Under the pieces are notes generated by a model, which worked only from the letters and a program-made list of their open reading frames with translations, did no database searches and had not been told where the DNA came from. From assembly GCA_038363925.1 (NCBI GenBank), contig JAQQWL010000006.1, positions 3,514,501-3,578,500 on the forward strand: a stretch of DNA of 64,000 nt. Reading direction: 5' to 3'. The position numbers and the translations under genes are program-made. Source of the DNA: Apiospora phragmitis. Taxonomy: Eukaryota; Ascomycota; Sordariomycetes; Amphisphaeriales; Apiosporaceae. Shown here piece after piece: positions 25,301 through 37,184 of this stretch (positions within the stretch are counted from its first letter, which is position 1; every line of letters starts with the position of its first letter).

Positions 25301-26459
25301 CTTGGAATGTCCTGGCCGAGTCGACTGGTTACTAGCCGCTCCGTTTGGTAGATGTTTCCGGTCTAAATCCTTGTCTCCATCATCGAGCGAATTTCCGGGA
25401 GCCTGGCGAACATCAGGCGGCAACGGCCTCTGTGGAGGAATGCGAGGAGAGCCTGACTTATCGTAACGGGGCTCTTCGAAATCTACCGAAGTTGATCCTG
25501 ACGGCACGAACTGCCCTTCCAACATGTCCACGCGGCTGGGGGAGTTCTCTTTGGGGATCAGCTGCCGTCGATCTTCTGGTTACTTGAGCTGCATTTTCTG
25601 ATATAGCCCCGAGATTCTGAGGCGTGAGCCACTCCAACATCTTAAAGGCCACAGTGCCAAAGACATTTGCAGCAAATGACCTATAATCCTTACGTATAGG
25701 TCGTTCGCTGATAGTCACTCGGGACACGACATTGTTTGGGGACCGCGTTCCGCTATAGGATTTGCGGGGTACTGCATCGCCGTCTGCCTGGTTGCCTTCC
25801 ACTGCAGACCCCGAACACGCCGCTGTTTTGGGGCTAGAAGGAGATGAGGGCGCTTTCGGCCTCTCTTCATCTTCCACGGTATTTGTACGATGATAACTGC
25901 TGTGGTGCTTGAATGGTTTGGGCTGCCCACGCTCCGGCGAACGAACGCCTGGCTTAGGCCCAAAGATCAAGGATTTTATCGCATCGCCTGGTCCCTTTGA
26001 ACCCTGTAGGTTAGGACAAAGTCGAGACTCTGGGTTGTCCTGGCTGGCAAGGTAAATGGCCAACGTCCTGGCACTGGTCGGACTATAGCGCCGTATGGGG
26101 GCTCTGCCAGCTAGGCGTGTGCGGCAGCTGAAGCAGGTGGAAGTCGGGCAATCGTCGGAATCGCAGCCGTATCGGAGTTGGTATATGAACTTCTCGACCA
26201 GCAGCTGGATGTTGTGCCGACGACTGGCGCGGTATATGGCATACACTCGCTTGGGATTCTCGATATCGATGACCAGCTCCTTCAGCTCTGCAGGGGCATC
26301 TACGGGCAGTCGCGAAAAGGGAATCTCCTCCCACAAGGCGGCAAGAATGTCTGCTTCGAGGCTGCCATGGCCGTGAGCACAGTCGGGCATCCTTGTCGTG
26401 TCGTGTGTCATGACATGGAGGTCGAGTCGCACGGAAATCCGGCTGCCAATGCGCGGCAA
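22399..26459 (-). CDS. HECT-type E3 ubiquitin ligase with N-terminal AZUL zinc finger, frame-disrupted
   Basis: Ubiquitin ligase of the E6AP/UBE3A-like HECT class. It accepts ubiquitin on a cysteine and passes it to substrates. Exons are 26459-23917 and 23862-22399, about 1335 residues. Near residues 40-130 is an AZUL-type zinc module (YGCDSDDCPTSTCFSCRTR ... RLCPNL) that binds proteasome components in E6AP. A long low-complexity Ser/Pro region follows, then a helical region and the HECT domain over the last ~370 residues. The catalytic Cys lies in TAYTCYGTLLLPEY, close to the C-terminus. Two frame breaks occur: an extra base in the run at 25538-25542, and an extra base at about 23461-23463. 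Both are in homopolymers and good HECT sequence continues beyond. The start at 26459 is a choice; an in-frame ATG at about 26390 is also possible. Confidence 0.85.
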
Positions 26460-28297
26460 ATGCCTCGCCTTCGTTTGCGCGGAGAAGAAAAGGCGAGGGG
26501 GTTGTTGATGCGGTCGAGGACACCAAATCGCATATGTGTCGGTGGTCGTGTTGATCGTGTTGAAAGATGTACGGAATGCCGGCCGATCTGAAGAAAGTCG
26601 ATGGGTTCCTGGGAGTTGATGGCCCTAGGTTAGCAGTAGGGGCGGGCTGACTCGAGCTAGCGGAACAGGTGTTTCTGTTGCAAGCTCTAGACGGCGTCTC
26701 ATCAACCAGGTCTCGGGTCTCGATGGTATCTAGTTGGAGAAGGACAAAAGGCCCGAGTCCATCATTCAAAAGGATACGCTCGGTATGTCAGCCTCGTCAC
26801 AGGATAGATGCATGAATGGTAGGAGGTGAGTGCTGGGTGCTACGCAATGATGGGCAATGGTTCCCAGTCCCTAACGACGGATGGTCCACTAGGTCTAGGT
26901 TTCGGCCGGGACCTGCGGCATACGCCAACATACGCCAAATGTAGCAGTGTCGCCGTTAGGGGGCCACTACCTCCAGTATGTATGAAGCGTGCCCCCATTC
27001 CTCCATCAATCAACATTCGACAAAAAGCCCATCGCATCGGGTCAGCTTTTGCAAGAGTATCTACATGGTAGTGACCATGCACATGTTCACAAGTCAGTCT
27101 GATCGGGAGCCTGCCATGTCATGTCGTTTCATGCTGCTTGTTCATATTTTCCATTTCGATGTAATACAATAGCGACATGGTTGGCGATGCAGTGAGCTGA
27201 CGGGAACAAGCCAGTACTCGTGTTCGTCTACTTACTACCTACTTTACGAAGCAGTTGAAAGTGCTAGGTTAGTAGATCCCGAGCGTTGAACTGCATGTCA
27301 TGAGTTGCTTTGTCTTTGTGGGGGAGACCGTGGGGCCTCGACCTCTCCAACTGCTGTGAATACAAAGGGGTGGCGCTTCATGGAGGACATTGGACATATT
27401 TCCAGGATGAGTAATACATGATGTGTAAAAGAACCGTTAGCAGGAGTCATAGGCCGACAACGCTTAGTCAATGGTGCATGCATGTGTTCTCCGTATATGT
27501 ACCTCCTATGCATCTCTATGTGTAAATGTATACTACCGGGCTGCTACTATTACTATTCAATGGACTGCCGACCTTCTCCATCTTTCCCCTATGTTTTTCT
27601 TCTTGGCGCTCAGCCCTGGACTTTGCATGCCCTGACGTACCTGCTGAAATTTTGCCTGATGACTGGAGATTCGATCAAAACCCCCACCACATTAGATAAC
27701 GCCACCCACACGATTAACCCCTCCATCAGAGGCCCTGGAGATTTGCTCTGAGGAACTTTTCTTCAGCCCTTTCCCCGTCCAGTCAGGAAGTTCACGAACT
27801 TCATTATTTCTAGGAAACGATTATAAGAGAAGCATCAAAAGAAAGGTAAGAGAAAATATCCAGATTGGCTCTCCTAGCCCGTGGCTCCTCCCAGTCACTA
27901 ACATCGGAAATTGTGCAGCAAGTACTCCGTACGACAGAAGCCAGAAGGAGCGCATTGCGAAGTCCACTATCATCATCACTTTAACGGTGGCGGACTTTCA
28001 CCTTCTGCATACCTTTCAACTTCCTCCACCACAATCGTACACAACGCGATTGCTGTCGCGTGCGCCAGAATAAAAGAACACTTAACTTCAAATTCTTCAC
28101 TGCGACCTTGGCACCTGATAACCCCTCCTCAGCGCTTGTCCGCCCGGTCCGGTTGTCTCCAGAGTCTACATACATAGAGTACCTCCATCTCGATTGTCGG
28201 GTCGATTCTCCGTTCGCCTACACCTACACCATTATCCATTACAATCGCGTTAAAATTAGTTACGACCCTTTGTTGGTTGTACCATCCTCGCGCAGTC
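26460..28297. promoter_or_regulatory. Divergent intergenic region (HECT ligase / REI1-like)
   Basis: A 1.8-kb spacer between head-to-head genes. It must hold both promoters and leaders. One TACTCCGTA motif copy lies at 27923-27931. Pyrimidine-rich sequence precedes the REI1-like start. No supported ORF or RNA gene. Confidence 0.45.
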
Positions 28298-30098
28298 ATG
28301 GCCACAATCTCTTCGAGCAGGCCTTCAAACGGTCTTGCTGAGAAGCCCGATACATCCTCCTCTCACCAATACACCTGCAACACTTGTCAGGTGGCTTTCA
28401 GGTTTGCTGACACTCAGAAGAGTCATATGAAGAGTGATTGGCAGTAAGTATAACTGCACCCCTCTCCCTGTCTTTCTTTGGTTTGATCACATCGACTGAC
28501 CAGTCTTCTCATAGCCGGTATAACCTAAAGCGTCGTGTTGCTTCTCTGCCTCCCATCTCCTCTGAAGTATTTACCGAGAAGGTACTGCAAGCCAGGGCTG
28601 CCACTACCGCCGAAGCTGACAAGGCCGGTTTCCAACAACTGTGTGAGGTTTGCCAGAAGAACTTCTTCAGTGAGAACTCCTACCGGAACCATCTGGGAAG
28701 TCAAAAACACAAAGCAAGAGAGATGGCTATGCAGCGAAAGGGGCCGAGCGTCAATGGCGACGATGCTAGCTCCGTCATGAGCTCAACCTTCTCCCTTGGG
28801 GAGCCGCTACCTGTGGAGAAAGATGATGTCGACTCCGACGCCGAGGATGAGTTCAGCGAGGTTGTCGAGAACTTGAAGAAGACCAAGCTCAATGAGCGTT
28901 CTGTCGACGAGAGGCCATCACCCGTCAAGCGGCCTTCTAACCCGCAGCCCTCCGACCAAGCACAACGTGAGAGACATCGCGTATCAGAAAATGCCGACGA
29001 TGCTGCTTCTACTGCAGCGACCCCCGTCCCTACTGTCACACTCAAGTCGTGCTTGTTCTGCAACTATGAGTCACCATCCGTCCCTTTGAACGTAACTCAC
29101 ATGGAGAGGATTCACGGCTGCTTCATACCCGAGAAGGAGTACCTAGTGAACCTTGAGGGCTTGATCGAGAACTTGCAGGAACGCATCCACGAGCTCTGCG
29201 AATGCTTATATTGCGGAAAGATGAGAAGCAATGCCTTTGCGGTCCAGACGCATATGAGAGACAAAGGGCATTGCAAAATCCCCTACACCACTGAAGACGA
29301 GCAGCTCGAGATTGGAGAGTTTTACGATTTCCGAAGCACCTACTCCGACGATGAAGCGTCTGATGATGAATCCGTTGATGGCGATAAGCAGCCTGGCGGT
29401 GTTAAGCTTGGAGCCAGACGATCAGCCAAAGCAGTTGGAGAGGACGGCGATGAGATCACAGAAACTGAGGAAGGTTGGGAGACGGACAGTTCGGAATCTT
29501 CATGCGATTCCGATGAAATCACCTCTGTTCCGATTGAGGGTCATCTGCAGCAATATGCGCGACTTGATAAGCACCCCCATCACTCCTCTACCGACCCTCG
29601 CGCTCACCACCAACCAGATGGCTGGCATTCACATGCTCACAAACATCGCGCCATCTTTCATGACGATACATCCTTGCATCTGCCTTCTGGGCGTGCCGTA
29701 GGCCACCGGTCTTTGCAGAAATACTACCGCCAGAACTTGCACAGCTATCCCACCCCCGAGGAGAGAGCCGAGCGACTGGCGCTTGAAGGCAGCACTGTGG
29801 AGCCCGGTGAGCCCAGTGGCGACAACCAGGTCGCTCATCAAGAACGTGGCCGAAGCAGCGCAGTCATCCCCCGAGATCAGGGTGGTATTGGCATGGTTGG
29901 TGTGACGGACGAGAAGAGGAAGGAAGTCAAGCGTGCAGAGAAGCGCGCCCGTAAGGTGGAGCACAACGCCGCGAGACGACAGGAATGGAATGTCAACAAG
30001 AAGGGCAACCAGCAGAAGTACTACAACTACCAGAGTAAGTCTTCCCCTATCATGAAAGTATTTCACCACCTCTTGCTAACTCCATTACAGTCTTGTAG
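28298..30098 (+). CDS. REI1: REI1/ZNF622-type C2H2 zinc-finger protein, pre-60S ribosome maturation factor
   Basis: Cytosolic factor for late 60S ribosomal subunit maturation (recycling of the Arx1/Alb1 export factors in yeast). Exons 28298-28443, 28515-30034 and 30091-30098 join in phase; the last exon encodes only two residues plus the stop. The product is about 557 residues. Four C2H2 fingers are visible: YTCNTCQVAFRFADTQKSH with the family-typical SDWHRYNLKRR extension, LCEVCQKNFFSENSYRNH, CLFCNYESPSVPLNVTHME and CLYCGKMRSNAFAVQTHM. An acidic Ser/Asp/Glu region follows, then the conserved C-terminal helix rich in Lys/Arg (KRKEVKRAEKRARKVEHN) and the NQQKYYNYQ end. REI1 and its paralogue REH1 cannot be separated with certainty by eye. 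Confidence 0.9.
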
Positions 30099-31073
30099 AT
30101 ACAGCTCGAGTGTCACAGCGGCACAACTACCCTTGTCTGTCACCGTGTGACGATGGCCATTCGGAGAGGACAGCGCTAGATTTGCATTTTTGTCATTGCC
30201 CTAAGCCGCTGCATTGAATTGCTATAGGCGGCTAAAAGTTCCTCGTATATAGAGAGCATCATCAATCATCTTTCGGCGTTTGTCTATTCTCTTGAGTCCT
30301 CGAGAGCAAGTGTTAATTGTGATATGGAAGTGGGTCAATATGTCAGGCCGCCCATAGATATTGCTCTGAAGAACCCCTATCCCTCATAACTCGAACAGAA
30401 GAAGGCCTAGTCGCCTCAACATGTGCCTATTATGTCCCATCTTACGCTGTACCTTGCCATATACTTCCTACACTTCCTGAGACTCTGTAAAGCGTAGATT
30501 AGACCTTGTAAGTATGTAGGTAAGGGGCTGTATTGGGAGATGTCATATCACTTGGCAGAGAATGATTGGTATAGGCCCCTATAAGACAACTCGATAATGA
30601 GTTGCATCTGTCTGCAACCCAGCCAGCCGGGTCGAAGACAAGACAAGAGTTCGCTCGATCGGGAGGATCCGAGGCTCGGGGTGGGGTTTTGCCGTTGCAT
30701 GTGTTATGGGGGACCCGCACCCAATTTATATCAAACGACAGCAGGGGCTGCAAGGGTCGGCGTCGACCCAGACGATCCCTTCATCATTCCATCCTCGCCC
30801 ACGCTGTCAACCGACTGGGTTGTATCTGAAACTGCCAAATTGCACTGCTCGTGGGGCACAACGTCCAAAGCCATGATACGTCTGCCATATAAAAGAACGG
30901 CGAGGACTTCGTTGCAGTCGAGTTCTTGTGATTCTGCTTCCATGTCGCACTCTCGCACTTCTCCCTTCTTACCATACACTCGTTTCTATCTCGGCGGCTG
31001 AGTCGCTTGTTGTCATTCATTTTACAGAGCAAGTCTCTCTCCCACTTCCACTCTTTTCAACCTTTTTACAACC
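30099..31073. other. Spacer upstream of the PL20 gene
   Basis: A 975-bp spacer holding the REI1-like 3' UTR and the promoter and leader of the PL20 gene, with a clear TATA box at 30888. No gene seen. Confidence 0.5.
30888..30895 (+). promoter_or_regulatory. TATA box of the PL20 polysaccharide-lyase gene
   Basis: TATAAAAG lies about 180 bp upstream of the ATG at 31074, and a pyrimidine-rich leader (about 30950-31070) follows. This fits a strongly inducible secreted-enzyme promoter. The assignment is from sequence and position only. Confidence 0.55.
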
Positions 31074-32198
31074 ATGTTGTTCACTTCCCAGATTTCGGGC
31101 ACCGTCTTGCTCGCTGCCAGTGCCGTCTCGGCTGGCACTGTGCTCTGGGATGGCCGTTTCAACGACTATGCCTCCTCGGCCGACCTCGACAAGTGGTCCT
31201 TCTCGAACCCAGTCGGCGAGTACCAGTACTACATCCACGGTAAGGGGGAGGTAGCCGAGTACGTCAACCTGTCGGCGGACTTCAAGAACCCGGCCGACGG
31301 CGCGTCCAAGCAGGGCGTCAAGATCTCGCTGACTGACACGGCATTCTGGAACGGCGACGCCATGCGCCGGACCGAGCTGATCCCGCAGACCAAGGCGGCC
31401 ATCAACAAGGGCAAGGTCTACTACCACTTCAGCATGAAGCGCGCCGAGACCAACGCGCCCTCGGTCAACCGGGAGCACCAGATCGCCTTCTTCGAGAGCC
31501 ACTTCACCGAGATGAAGGCCGGCTGGATCAGCGGCGCGCAGGGCGACGCGGACCCCGCCCTGCGCTGGTTCGTCGACAGCAAGTCGCAGTGGGACACCCC
31601 TGGGAGGCCGGCGTCTGGCACAACGTGGCCTACGAGATCGACTTCGACGCCGGCACCGTCGGCTTCTGGCACTCCACGGGCTCCGACGCCCTGAAACAGA
31701 CGGTGGCGCCGGTCAAGGCGAGCACGTCTAGCAACGGTGCCGACTGGCACCTGGGTGTTCTGGAGCTGGCCAGAAGCGGTTTCACCGATTCGAACGAGGA
31801 CATGTAAGCAACAAAAGAGGCCCTAAACATATAGGGTCTTATTACTGATTCGCTTCTACAGTTTCTTCTCCGGTGTTTATATCGAGAGCGGCGAGTTGAC
31901 CACTGCCATCGGTTCGGGCAGCGCCGCTGGCTCAGCCGATGCTCCTGCTGCCGCCAAACCGGTCGCCAGCAGCACTGTTACCGTTGCCCCTGCACCAACG
32001 ACTTTGGCCACTTCGACCAAGGCCCCGTTGACCCCTGTGACGGCCCAGCCTACTCTGACAGCTACCACGACCGCGGCTCAAGCCAGCACTACCACCAAAT
32101 GTAAGTAGCATGAAAACGATGTTGAGTAATGGATGTGATCTGACCTGCTCTCGATAGGCCGAAAGCGAAAGGCCAGAAACGTCAAGCCCGCTGCTTAA
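31074..32198 (+). CDS. Secreted glucuronan lyase-like protein (polysaccharide lyase family 20), frame-disrupted
   Basis: Exported polysaccharide lyase resembling fungal glucuronan lyases (PL20), which cleave beta-1,4-glucuronan by beta-elimination. Exons are 31074-31803, 31862-32100 and 32158-32198, about 337 residues. There is a signal peptide at residues 1-20 (LLAASAVSAG). PL20-like blocks include TVLWDGRFNDYASSADLDKW, RRTELIPQTKAAINKGKVYY, HQIAFFESHFTEMKAGWISG and SSNGADWHLGVLELAR. One base is missing in the C run at 31597-31600; the frame after it resumes with WEAGVWHNVAYEIDF. The catalytic domain ends at about residue 255 and a Ser/Thr/Ala/Pro-rich tail of ~70 residues follows, ending in a basic stretch (CRKRKARNVKPAA). 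No carbohydrate-binding module is visible. Confidence 0.85.
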
Positions 32199-32649
32199 AG
32201 TAAGCGGCGTGGTTCATAGTGTCTTGTCGTCTCTCCCAGGAGACATCCTGGCTCGTCGGAGTCATGTTCCACCGCCCTGTAAACTAGCTAATTACTTGAC
32301 AAGCGTTTCGTTTGGACCGAGTAAACTACTATCCTAACCTATGCTTGCTTCTTGGGCATTTAGGCGTGAGAAGAAGTAGCCAAGTATAATACATAAGATT
32401 TGCTACAGGGCTCCGGCTGGCCTGTCAAAGACACTAGCCAGCGCTGCACTTCTCGTGAAATAATGTGCCATGTTTCGAGATGCCCCACAGTCGGCGCAAA
32501 TGGCTGCTCCAGGGGAAAGTGTCCGAACCCCATTGACCGACTCATCCACTCTATAAAGAGCCAACCGAGGTACATAGACAGCGAGGTAGAGAAGTTGTGG
32601 TCCAATCTGCAAAGGCCATACGGAATAATTGTTTCCATCAAGCAAAATC
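32199..32649. other. Spacer between the PL20 and old-yellow-enzyme genes
   Basis: A 450-bp spacer with the PL20 3' UTR and the presumed promoter of the next gene. Nothing else recognised. Confidence 0.5.
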
Positions 32650-34368
32650 ATGTCCGACCTGGCCATAGCGAAGCCCCTGACGCTCAGATGCGGACTTACA
32701 TACACTGCCAAATCGCCTGGCCAAAGTCGCCCTTGCTGAAGGACTAGCCGACAAGGATGCACTTCCCAGTAAGGCAACTAACGCCGTCTACAGCGAATGG
32801 GCGAAGGGCGGCTGGGGGTTGGTGCTGACGGGTACATATCCAATATAGCATCGCTTACCTAATCCTATAACGACAACCTATTTTGTTGAAACCAACTCTC
32901 CATTCTTCTGATCATTGGTCTGGCTGACTACTTATATATGTTTACTAATACTCACGCCGTGTATAGGCAATGTGGACGTCGACACCCAGTACGTCGGCGA
33001 CAAGGCCAACGACGCCTACAACCACACGCTGGAGCGCACCGCCCTGCTCGAGGCCTGGAAGGGCTGGGCGCGGTAGTGCAGCAACAACCCGGACGGCGCT
33101 ACCCCGACCGTCGTCCAGATCAACCACCCGGGCCGCCAGTCGCCCAGGAACGCCGGCGCGCGGGGGCTCTTCGCCCCGTCCATCGCGCCCAGCGCCGTGC
33201 CCCTCGACTTCGGCGCGGGCTTGTTGGACCGCCTCATCGGCGCCCTCGTCCTTGGTACGCCGCGCGAGATGACCGTCGAAGAGATCCGGCTTGTCGTGGG
33301 CCGCTTCGCTGAGACGGCAAAGCTGGCTGCTGAGGCGGGGTTTGCGGGGGCTGAGATCCATGCTGCGCATGGCTACCTGTGAGTAGTCATTTCTCCTTTT
33401 CCTTCTCCATCGGGTTACCTCTCTCTGTATGTGTATGCCTGTCAGTTTTAGTTTTGCCCCATGGAAGAGCAGGAGAGGGAGATCAGAAAGCATAGACCGG
33501 GCTAACAAAACCCAATCTGTCTTCCAGGCTGGCGCAGTTCCTCTCCGAGAAGTCGAACAAGCGCACTGACGCCTACGGCGGCTCGCCCGACGCGCGCGCC
33601 AAGATCGTCGTCGAGATCATCAAGGCCATGCGTGCCGCGGTGCCCCCAGAGTTCTGCATCGGAATCAAGCTAAACTGGGGGACCATCAGTCGCCCGAAGA
33701 GCTGAAGGCCTGCCTGGAGCAGCTCCGGCTCATCGCCAAGGCGGGCGTGGACTTTGTCGAGGTCAGCGGAGGCACGTACGAGAATCCCATTGTAAGTCGC
33801 TCGTGTTCTGTTTCTTGCGTGGTCGGTATGTGTGCGATACTAATATACAACTACTAGATGAGCAGAAGCAGCCCCAGAAGAAGTCGGAGCGCACCAAAGC
33901 CCGCGAGGCCTTCTTCCTCGAGTTTGCCAGCGCCGTGCGCAGCGAGATCGGCGGCGACGTGCCGCTGATGGTCACGGGCGGCTTCCGGTCGCGGGGGGGG
34001 CATGGAGGCCGCGCTGGCCGGCGGAGGTTGCGACTTGATCGGCATCGGCCGCACTGCGACGGTGAAGCCCGCATTCCCTAGGGAGATCCTGCTGGACCCC
34101 GAGGTGAAGGAGGAGGACGCCAGCTTGTTCATCGAGAAGATCCAGCTCGGGTGGTTTCTCAAGCTGACGGGCGTTCATGCGCTAGGCGCCGCGGCGGATA
34201 GTGTAAGTTCAAGTCCGTCTTGTTTACGATCCCCATGCACCACCTCATTTTATGGCCCCCTAACTTCATCCGCTTCTTGGTGATCATCATCAGCTTACTA
34301 ACGCAAAATCGCTACAGCTTCATTATAGGCGCCATCTTCAGAGCCTAGCCCACGGAGTCAAGGCCTAG
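32650..34368 (+). pseudogene. Old-yellow-enzyme-like NADH:flavin oxidoreductase, disrupted
   Basis: Remnant or badly called copy of an FMN-dependent old-yellow-enzyme family oxidoreductase. Approximate exons are 32650-32831, 32967-33378, 33528-33792, about 33858-34202 and 34318-34368. Family blocks are clear: [87 protein letters not shown] and [13 protein letters not shown]. Five disruptions are seen. A tandem TACA duplication at 32697-32704 shifts the frame. An in-frame TAG lies at 33074-33076. Single-base losses occur at about 33677-33681 and 33872-33875, and there is an extra G in the run at 33993-34000. The homopolymer events could be sequence errors, but the 4-bp duplication and the stop suggest real decay. 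It lies between two secreted hydrolase genes. Confidence 0.75.
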
Positions 34369-34591
34369 TTTTCGAGATTGGGCTTGTGTTATCGACACCG
34401 CATGTTAGCATACTTGTATGGGCAGCGCTGTAGGGCATCTTTCTTTGAAGAAAAGAAAGCGGATCGGAGGTTTTCTGAGATACCACATCTTATTTTCATA
34501 AAGCGAGCGGTATAGACCGTGGATGTTCCAATGCTGGAAATTTATCTGTGTACATTGCATCAAGCCCGGTGGTTTCGTTGTTGGGAAATGC

Positions 34592-36303
34592 TCAGGGCCT
34601 TGTATTGTATTCCACCCCAGGAATATGGCAAGCCCCTTCGACTGAGTCCCCAGTGACGAGCTCAACCGCCTTCCCGTGCGCACCGAACTGCGCCAGCGTC
34701 CCACCCCCCTCGGCGCCCGCGTGGTACTGCGGCCAACCCTTGCCCGCCAGCGACCCCGGATCCGTGACGAAGTCGAGGAAGTAGTCCTGCATCGCCTCCG
34801 AGGTCGCGACCTCGAGCGGCGGGACCTCGCCGGGCGCGATGCCGTACGACCCGAACACCATGTACAGGTCCGAGTAGTGGTACGCGCCGAGCCAGGGCAC
34901 AGGCCCGAGGTTGGCGAAGTCGCCCGCCCAGTGGTAGCGGTGCGTCGCGAGGCCCAGGCCGTCGCGCGCCACGCTCGACGCGTGGCCGGGGCACACGAAT
35001 CGTAGGGTTCCCTGGACCACCGTCGCCTCCGAGGGGCCCTCGGTGTAGCTCGCCATGGGCACGTAGGCGAGCGCCGAGCCCTCGCGCGCCGTGGTGCCGA
35101 TGATGGCGGGGATCCGGGCCACTTGGCCGTCGAGGTAGCGCTGCGTGTAGTTGGCGAACACCCACTTCTCGTCCGGCTGGCTGCTGAACGTGATGGGCGG
35201 CTGCGACGGGTCCACCAGCGTCGAGTTGTCCTGGTACTGGCCGACGAAGTTGCTGATGCGCTGGAAGGGGACGCGGCGCATACACTCGAGCTCCTTCTTC
35301 TTGTTGGCTTCAGTAACATCGCCGAAGTCGCAGCCCAGCGACTTGGCCACGAACGTGAAGTTGGCGCCCGCGTAGTCGCGGCTCCCGAAGTTCACGAGCG
35401 CAGACCCGGAGCTCGTGATGGCCGCGCGCACGAGCGGGTCCTCGGGGAACGCGAACAGGTACCCGTCGGCGGCGATGGCGCCGGCCGACTGGCCCCAGAG
35501 CGTCATCTGCGCCGGGTCGCCCCCGAAGGCCGCGATGTTCTCGGCCACCCACTCGACGGCCGCGCGCTGGTCCTGGCGGCCGAAGTTGCCGTTGCCGTCG
35601 AGCACGTGGGCGTGCGGGTTGCTGAAGATGTTGACGCGGTAGTTGGTCGTCACGACAATGTGCCGCTGCGAGCGGTGGACCCACTGGGACGGCAGCTGTG
35701 TCGGGATGTTGACGCCGCCGGTCTGGTCGCCGCCGCCCGTCAAGTAGATGACAACAGGCAGCAGCTTCTTCTTCCCGTCATCTTCGTCGCCGCCGCCGTT
35801 GCCGCTCGCATTCGCGGGCGTCCAGATGGCGAGGCTCAGGCAGTCCTCGGCCGAGTTCTGCGCCGCCCGCCCGTCGAAGAGGCTCTGCCCGTAGTTCACG
35901 ATCAGGTTGCCCGTGATGTTCAGGCCCCATACTGACGGGATCGCTGACACGTATTGTGCGCACGAGGGGCCATAGGTGGTACTATCAATCACCTCGCTGG
36001 AGGAGTCGAGGCGCTCAGGTGATGCCCACCTGAGAGAGCCGACAGGGGGCTTAAATGTATGTAAGCCAGTGCCTTGGATCGTAAGAGGAACGTGGAAACT
36101 CGTACCTTGGCATAGGGAACATACTTAAACTGTCTGACGTCCGGATAGGTGTCATTGTAGTCACCGACAAACGTGCCAGTCCTTGTCCGAACGGTCAGGT
36201 TCGGATCATGCTGGCTAAAGTCGGAGGAAGAGCCCGTAGATGCCAAGGGGACACCCACGAGGACGAGGGTTGAGAGCAACAAGCCAAGCATCGTCACAGT
36301 CAC
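34592..36303 (-). CDS. Secreted type-B carboxylesterase/lipase
   Basis: Alpha/beta-hydrolase of the carboxylesterase type-B family, likely exported and acting on esters. Exons 36303-36106 and 36049-34592 join in phase across a 56-bp intron to give about 551 residues. A signal peptide is seen at the N-terminus (MLGLLLSTLVLVGVPLAS; the second ATG, at 36291, is as likely a start). Family blocks include FKYVPYAKPPVGSLRWASPE, NSAEDCLSLAIWTP, HIVVTTNYRVNIF and DQRAAVEWVAENIAAFGGDP. The nucleophile elbow GQSAGA gives the catalytic Ser, and the probable His lies in LGAYHYSDLYMVFG. There are several N-glycosylation sequons. Coding GC is high and the long antisense ORFs are shadows. No frame break. The substrate is unknown. 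Confidence 0.9.
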
Positions 36304-37184
36304 GCACAGTATTCTCCTTCTGGCCTTCTCATGGCAAACCTATCGCGAGTTGAGTGGACTCCGAGAAGGGCCGTAGCTCATATATTCATGACATGATGCC
36401 TTATATCCCCATACCCATACCCCATTTTCCGATCATCAGACATCGGCTTCCGCATCGGGAATGGGCCGTTCCAGTACAGCTAAGTACCGAGTATACAACC
36501 AACGAATGGTGGTTTGCGGGGTTCTGAAGACCCGCGATCCACTGCTCGACTGATTCTCACGCCATCCTGCCTTGGTGATGCTGTGTTGGAGGCTGGAGCA
36601 TTAGTTTCTCGAGAACATTTATCCCCATACCCCATACTGACCCACTAATGCGGAGGTAATGCCGGTTCTTTGGCGGGCCGGTTCGCAACGTGACCGAGTT
36701 TGCCGGCAAACTCATCTTAAAACCCTCAAAGGACGAGGGTATCAGGAGGTAAGAGCTCCATGTGGAGGAGAGACGTTGAATGCGATGGCTAAGTCTAGGT
36801 ATGAAAATCACCACAATAGCTCATGTATGTAAGTTTTGAAGCGTAGGAAATTGGCAAAAGTAGACCTGAAGTTATCACAACAGATCAAGTCAAATTGAAC
36901 ATACAAGAAATTCATTGGCGCCCATATCCCCCTTCAGACCTGAATCAAGCCTCGGCTTTGAGTACGGAGTCTTGCAACAGGATTCTGACCTCGCAGTAAA
37001 CATCTACTAGTACAAACAGCATAACTGTAGTCAATAACAGCCATCAACTCTGCGTAGCCCCTGGTTCATAAGTTTGGATCGCAACGTGACTCGAAAGCAA
37101 CATTCCCTAGCGATTGCGATCATCATATAGCCAGCCCATCACTTTTCTTGGTGGGACCATCTCCAGACCATCACCCGGGACAGA
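36304..37184. other. Spacer between the carboxylesterase and PEX11 genes
   Basis: An 880-bp spacer. The left side should be the esterase promoter and the right side the PEX11 3' UTR. A near copy of the TACGGAGTA motif lies at 36963-36970. No gene seen. Confidence 0.5.

Noticed and set aside
25548..25575. Possible 28-bp intron at the first HECT-gene frame change
   Set aside because: Far too short for a spliceosomal intron; a homopolymer indel explains it better.
34405..35935. Long overlapping ORFs on both strands across the carboxylesterase gene
   Set aside because: High-GC coding shadows rich in Arg/Ala/Ser; only the frame with the GQSAGA motif has esterase sequence.
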